NCBI GenBank assembly: GCA_003223025.1
Contig: QHXR01000005.1
Location: 65,439-120,156 of the forward strand
Origin: Acidobacteriota bacterium
Lineage (GTDB): Bacteria; Acidobacteriota; Blastocatellia; Pyrinomonadales; Pyrinomonadaceae
Length of the DNA stretch: 54,718 nucleotides
Direction: 5' to 3'
The notes beneath the pieces are model-generated. The model saw nothing but the letters and a program-made list of their open reading frames with translations, did not search any database and was not told where the DNA came from. The position numbers were made by a program, and so were the translations under genes. This document shows positions 53,214-54,718 of the stretch, piece by piece; positions within the stretch are counted from its first letter, which is position 1; every line of letters starts with the position of its first letter.

Positions 53214-53930
53214 ATGAGATCAGCTTTATTACACATTCCTCGCACAGGGGGTTATAATTTGAGCATCGAAGAAACTGCGAAAGAGACAATGAAAGACTGT
53301 TCCGTTGAGCCGCCGGATTGCGCGACCGATCGGCCACCGGCCACGGTCGAGAAAGTCGCGGTTGCCAAATTACCGACCAAGCGCGGCGACTTCATGATCG
53401 CCGGCTATCGTTCTTTGATCAGCGATGAAGAATTCGTGGTTCTATATAAAGGCAAGATGGAGCCGGACGTTCCGACGCTCGTTCGGATCCACTCGCAGTG
53501 CCTGACCGGGGATGTATTCGGCTCGATCAAATGTGATTGCGGCCCTCAGCTACATCGGGCGATGGAGATGATCGACGCCGAAGGCAGAGGAGCGATCGTA
53601 TACCAGCAGCAGGAAGGTCGCGGTATCGGCATTCTCAACAAGATCCGGGCCTATGCTCTTCAGGACGACGGTGCGGATACAGTGGAAGCGAACGAAAAAT
53701 TAGGCTTCGCGGTCGACGCTCGAAATTATCAGCAGTGTGCCGAAATCCTTTTCGATCTGGGCCTTTGCAAGGTTCGGGTCATCTCAAACAATCCCGATAA
53801 ACTCCAGGCGCTCGAGAAGGCCGGACTTCGGATAGTCGAGCGAATTCCGATCGAAATAAAGACCGCTCAGCCAGCCGCTCATTACCTTCGAACAAAGAAG
53901 GAAAAACTAGGTCATCTACTGAATTTTTAG
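53214..53930 (+). CDS. ribA: GTP cyclohydrolase II
   Basis: First enzyme of riboflavin synthesis: GTP to diaminohydroxy-ribosylaminopyrimidine phosphate. The zinc site [15 protein letters not shown] and the active-site stretch [20 protein letters not shown] are intact, and the core ends normally ([20 protein letters not shown]). It is the stand-alone form, not fused to RibB. The start is unsure: ATG 53214 touches GCGGAGG directly, while a perfect TATAAT (53253-53258) with TACACA 17 bp before it suggests transcription begins near 53265 and that ATG 53289 is used, close to where E. coli RibA starts. Confidence 0.9.
   Translation: MRSALLHIPRTGGYNLSIEETAKETMKDCSVEPPDCATDRPPATVEKVAVAKLPTKRGDFMIAGYRSLISDEEFVVLYKGKMEPDVPTLVRIHSQCLTGDVFGSIKCDCGPQLHRAMEMIDAEGRGAIVYQQQEGRGIGILNKIRAYALQDDGADTVEANEKLGFAVDARNYQQCAEILFDLGLCKVRVISNNPDKLQALEKAGLRIVERIPIEIKTAQPAAHYLRTKKEKLGHLLNF
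53253..53258 (+). promoter_or_regulatory. TATAAT -10 box, probable ribA promoter
   Basis: A perfect TATAAT follows TACACA (53230-53235, 4/6 to TTGACA) with a 17-bp spacer, just after the terminator at 53163. It lies inside the longest ribA frame and argues for a downstream start codon. Confidence 0.45.
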
Positions 53931-54146
53931 AAGCATTCAACTTTTCCGTCCTGAATTCAGAAATTTGGACATTTCGGCTTGAAAGTCATATCTTCACACA
54001 AGCTCAAGTGTTGAAATACTACGGTTTACCTCCTATTCCCTAGCAGGCATACCAATTGCCTAAAACACCCCGGATGTAAACAATAGAACTGGATTCCCTT
54101 CCGTGTGTCTGTTTTACATAATCTCTAGAAAGGAAATATCTGAAGC

Positions 54147-54718
54147 ATGAAAACGAATATTAAATTTTTCGCGTTGGCTATTTTCGCAGTATTTTCGCTA
54201 TTTTTCGTAACTGCGACAATTGCCCAAACCAGCACAACTGGTACCGTGGAAGGAACTGTTACCGACGCCGCCGGCGCGGTTGTTCCTGCTGCGGCTATCA
54301 CGTTGAGCGGTCCGAATCTGATTCGAGCGCAAGCAACGACTTCGGATGCCGATGGAAACTACCGCTTCTCGTCCGTGCCTCCGGGCCGGTACAACTTAGA
54401 GGTAGCTGCGACTTCCGGTTTTGCTGCTTACAAGCAGGAAAACATCGAAGTCAATCTATCGCGTAACACGTCCGCCAACATCGTTCTCGCTGCTGCCGGC
54501 AGCTCGAACGTCGTTGACGTCGTTGCCTCCGCAGAAATCGACCAATCGAATAACGTAACGGGTTCGAATATCTCGACTGAGTTTTTCTCGAATATTCCGA
54601 CCTCGCGTACGGTTCAAGGCCTCTACACCATCGCCCCGACGGTTGCCCGTTCGGGTCTGCGTGATGCGTCGGGCCGCGATCGCGATCCTTCGGTTGCCGG
54701 TTCGTCCGGTCCGGAGAA
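54147..54718 (+). CDS. TonB-dependent receptor, Oar-like (5' part only)
   Basis: The gene runs off the right edge; about 190 residues are visible. A signal peptide (FFALAIFAVFSLFFVTATIA) precedes a carboxypeptidase-regulatory-like domain (TVEGTVTDAAGAVVPAAAIT, then DADGNYRFSSVPPGRYNLEV) and the beginning of a plug region (SNISTEFFSNIPTSRTVQGL). This N-terminal module is characteristic of the large Oar-like receptors of Acidobacteriota. It sits in the outer membrane and depends on TonB proteins. The 216 bp upstream hold no other gene. Confidence 0.88.
   Translation, partial: MKTNIKFFALAIFAVFSLFFVTATIAQTSTTGTVEGTVTDAAGAVVPAAAITLSGPNLIRAQATTSDADGNYRFSSVPPGRYNLEVAATSGFAAYKQENIEVNLSRNTSANIVLAAAGSSNVVDVVASAEIDQSNNVTGSNISTEFFSNIPTSRTVQGLYTIAPTVARSGLRDASGRDRDPSVAGSSGPE

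Overview
The window most resembles a chromosome segment of an Acidobacteriota bacterium, probably Blastocatellia (Pyrinomonadaceae-like). This rests on gene content, not on a marker gene: a carboxypeptidase-regulatory (Oar-like) TonB-dependent receptor starts at the right edge, there is a zinc-ribbon/TonB protein with an Asn/Pro/Thr-rich linker, a delta-60/CSLREA/beta-helix surface protein, a UdgX glycosylase, and many small palindromic repeats in the intergenic spaces. I found no rRNA, tRNA or CRISPR array.

Layout. 1-3.4 kb: ordinary genes (SRPBCC protein with a strong operator palindrome, ScyD/ScyE-like secreted protein, a small secreted protein carrying an in-frame repeat) among repeats. 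3.4-19.8 kb: a defence island. Its left half is a LlaJI-like restriction locus: a type III-Mod-like methyltransferase (+) faces a minus-strand operon of D12-class adenine methyltransferase, an unknown 186-aa protein, McrB-like AAA+ ATPase and McrC-like nuclease. Its right half, divergent across 646 bp, is a tightly coupled five-gene operon: two unrecognised proteins, a NERD-nuclease/UvrD-type helicase, a DrmA-like helicase and a DrmB-like DUF1998 protein. This looks like a DISARM-related system without the PLD gene drmC, and is the best candidate for an undescribed system. 20-24.3 kb: a DUF2779 nuclease-like protein and a Fic protein whose upstream region holds eight helically phased copies of a 14-bp motif. 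24.6-28.5 kb: a giant surface protein.

28.8-53.9 kb: mostly housekeeping and envelope genes: PBP1A (broken near its 3' end), UvrD/PcrA helicase, TonB-like protein, subtilase, patatin, a VanW-glycosyltransferase fusion, DUF58, UdgX, radical SAM, VOC protein (frameshifted), DUF1287 lipoprotein, methyltransferase, SpoIIM-like protein, ABC exporter, sigma factor with a zinc-finger anti-sigma candidate, and ribA. Between them lie two single-domain HUH (Y1) transposases, each flanked by inverted REP/hairpin arrays, four copies of a 130-160 bp MITE-like element with GACTGGACCGCAGGC ends, heptanucleotide tracts, and further inverted-repeat elements.

An unusual theme is that intergenic repeat families also occur in frame inside three coding regions (the small secreted protein, PBP1A, UvrD), much like Rickettsia palindromic elements. 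Two genes (PBP1A and the VOC protein) carry apparent frameshifts that may be real decay or assembly errors. All functional calls come from motif reading by eye; no database search was run.
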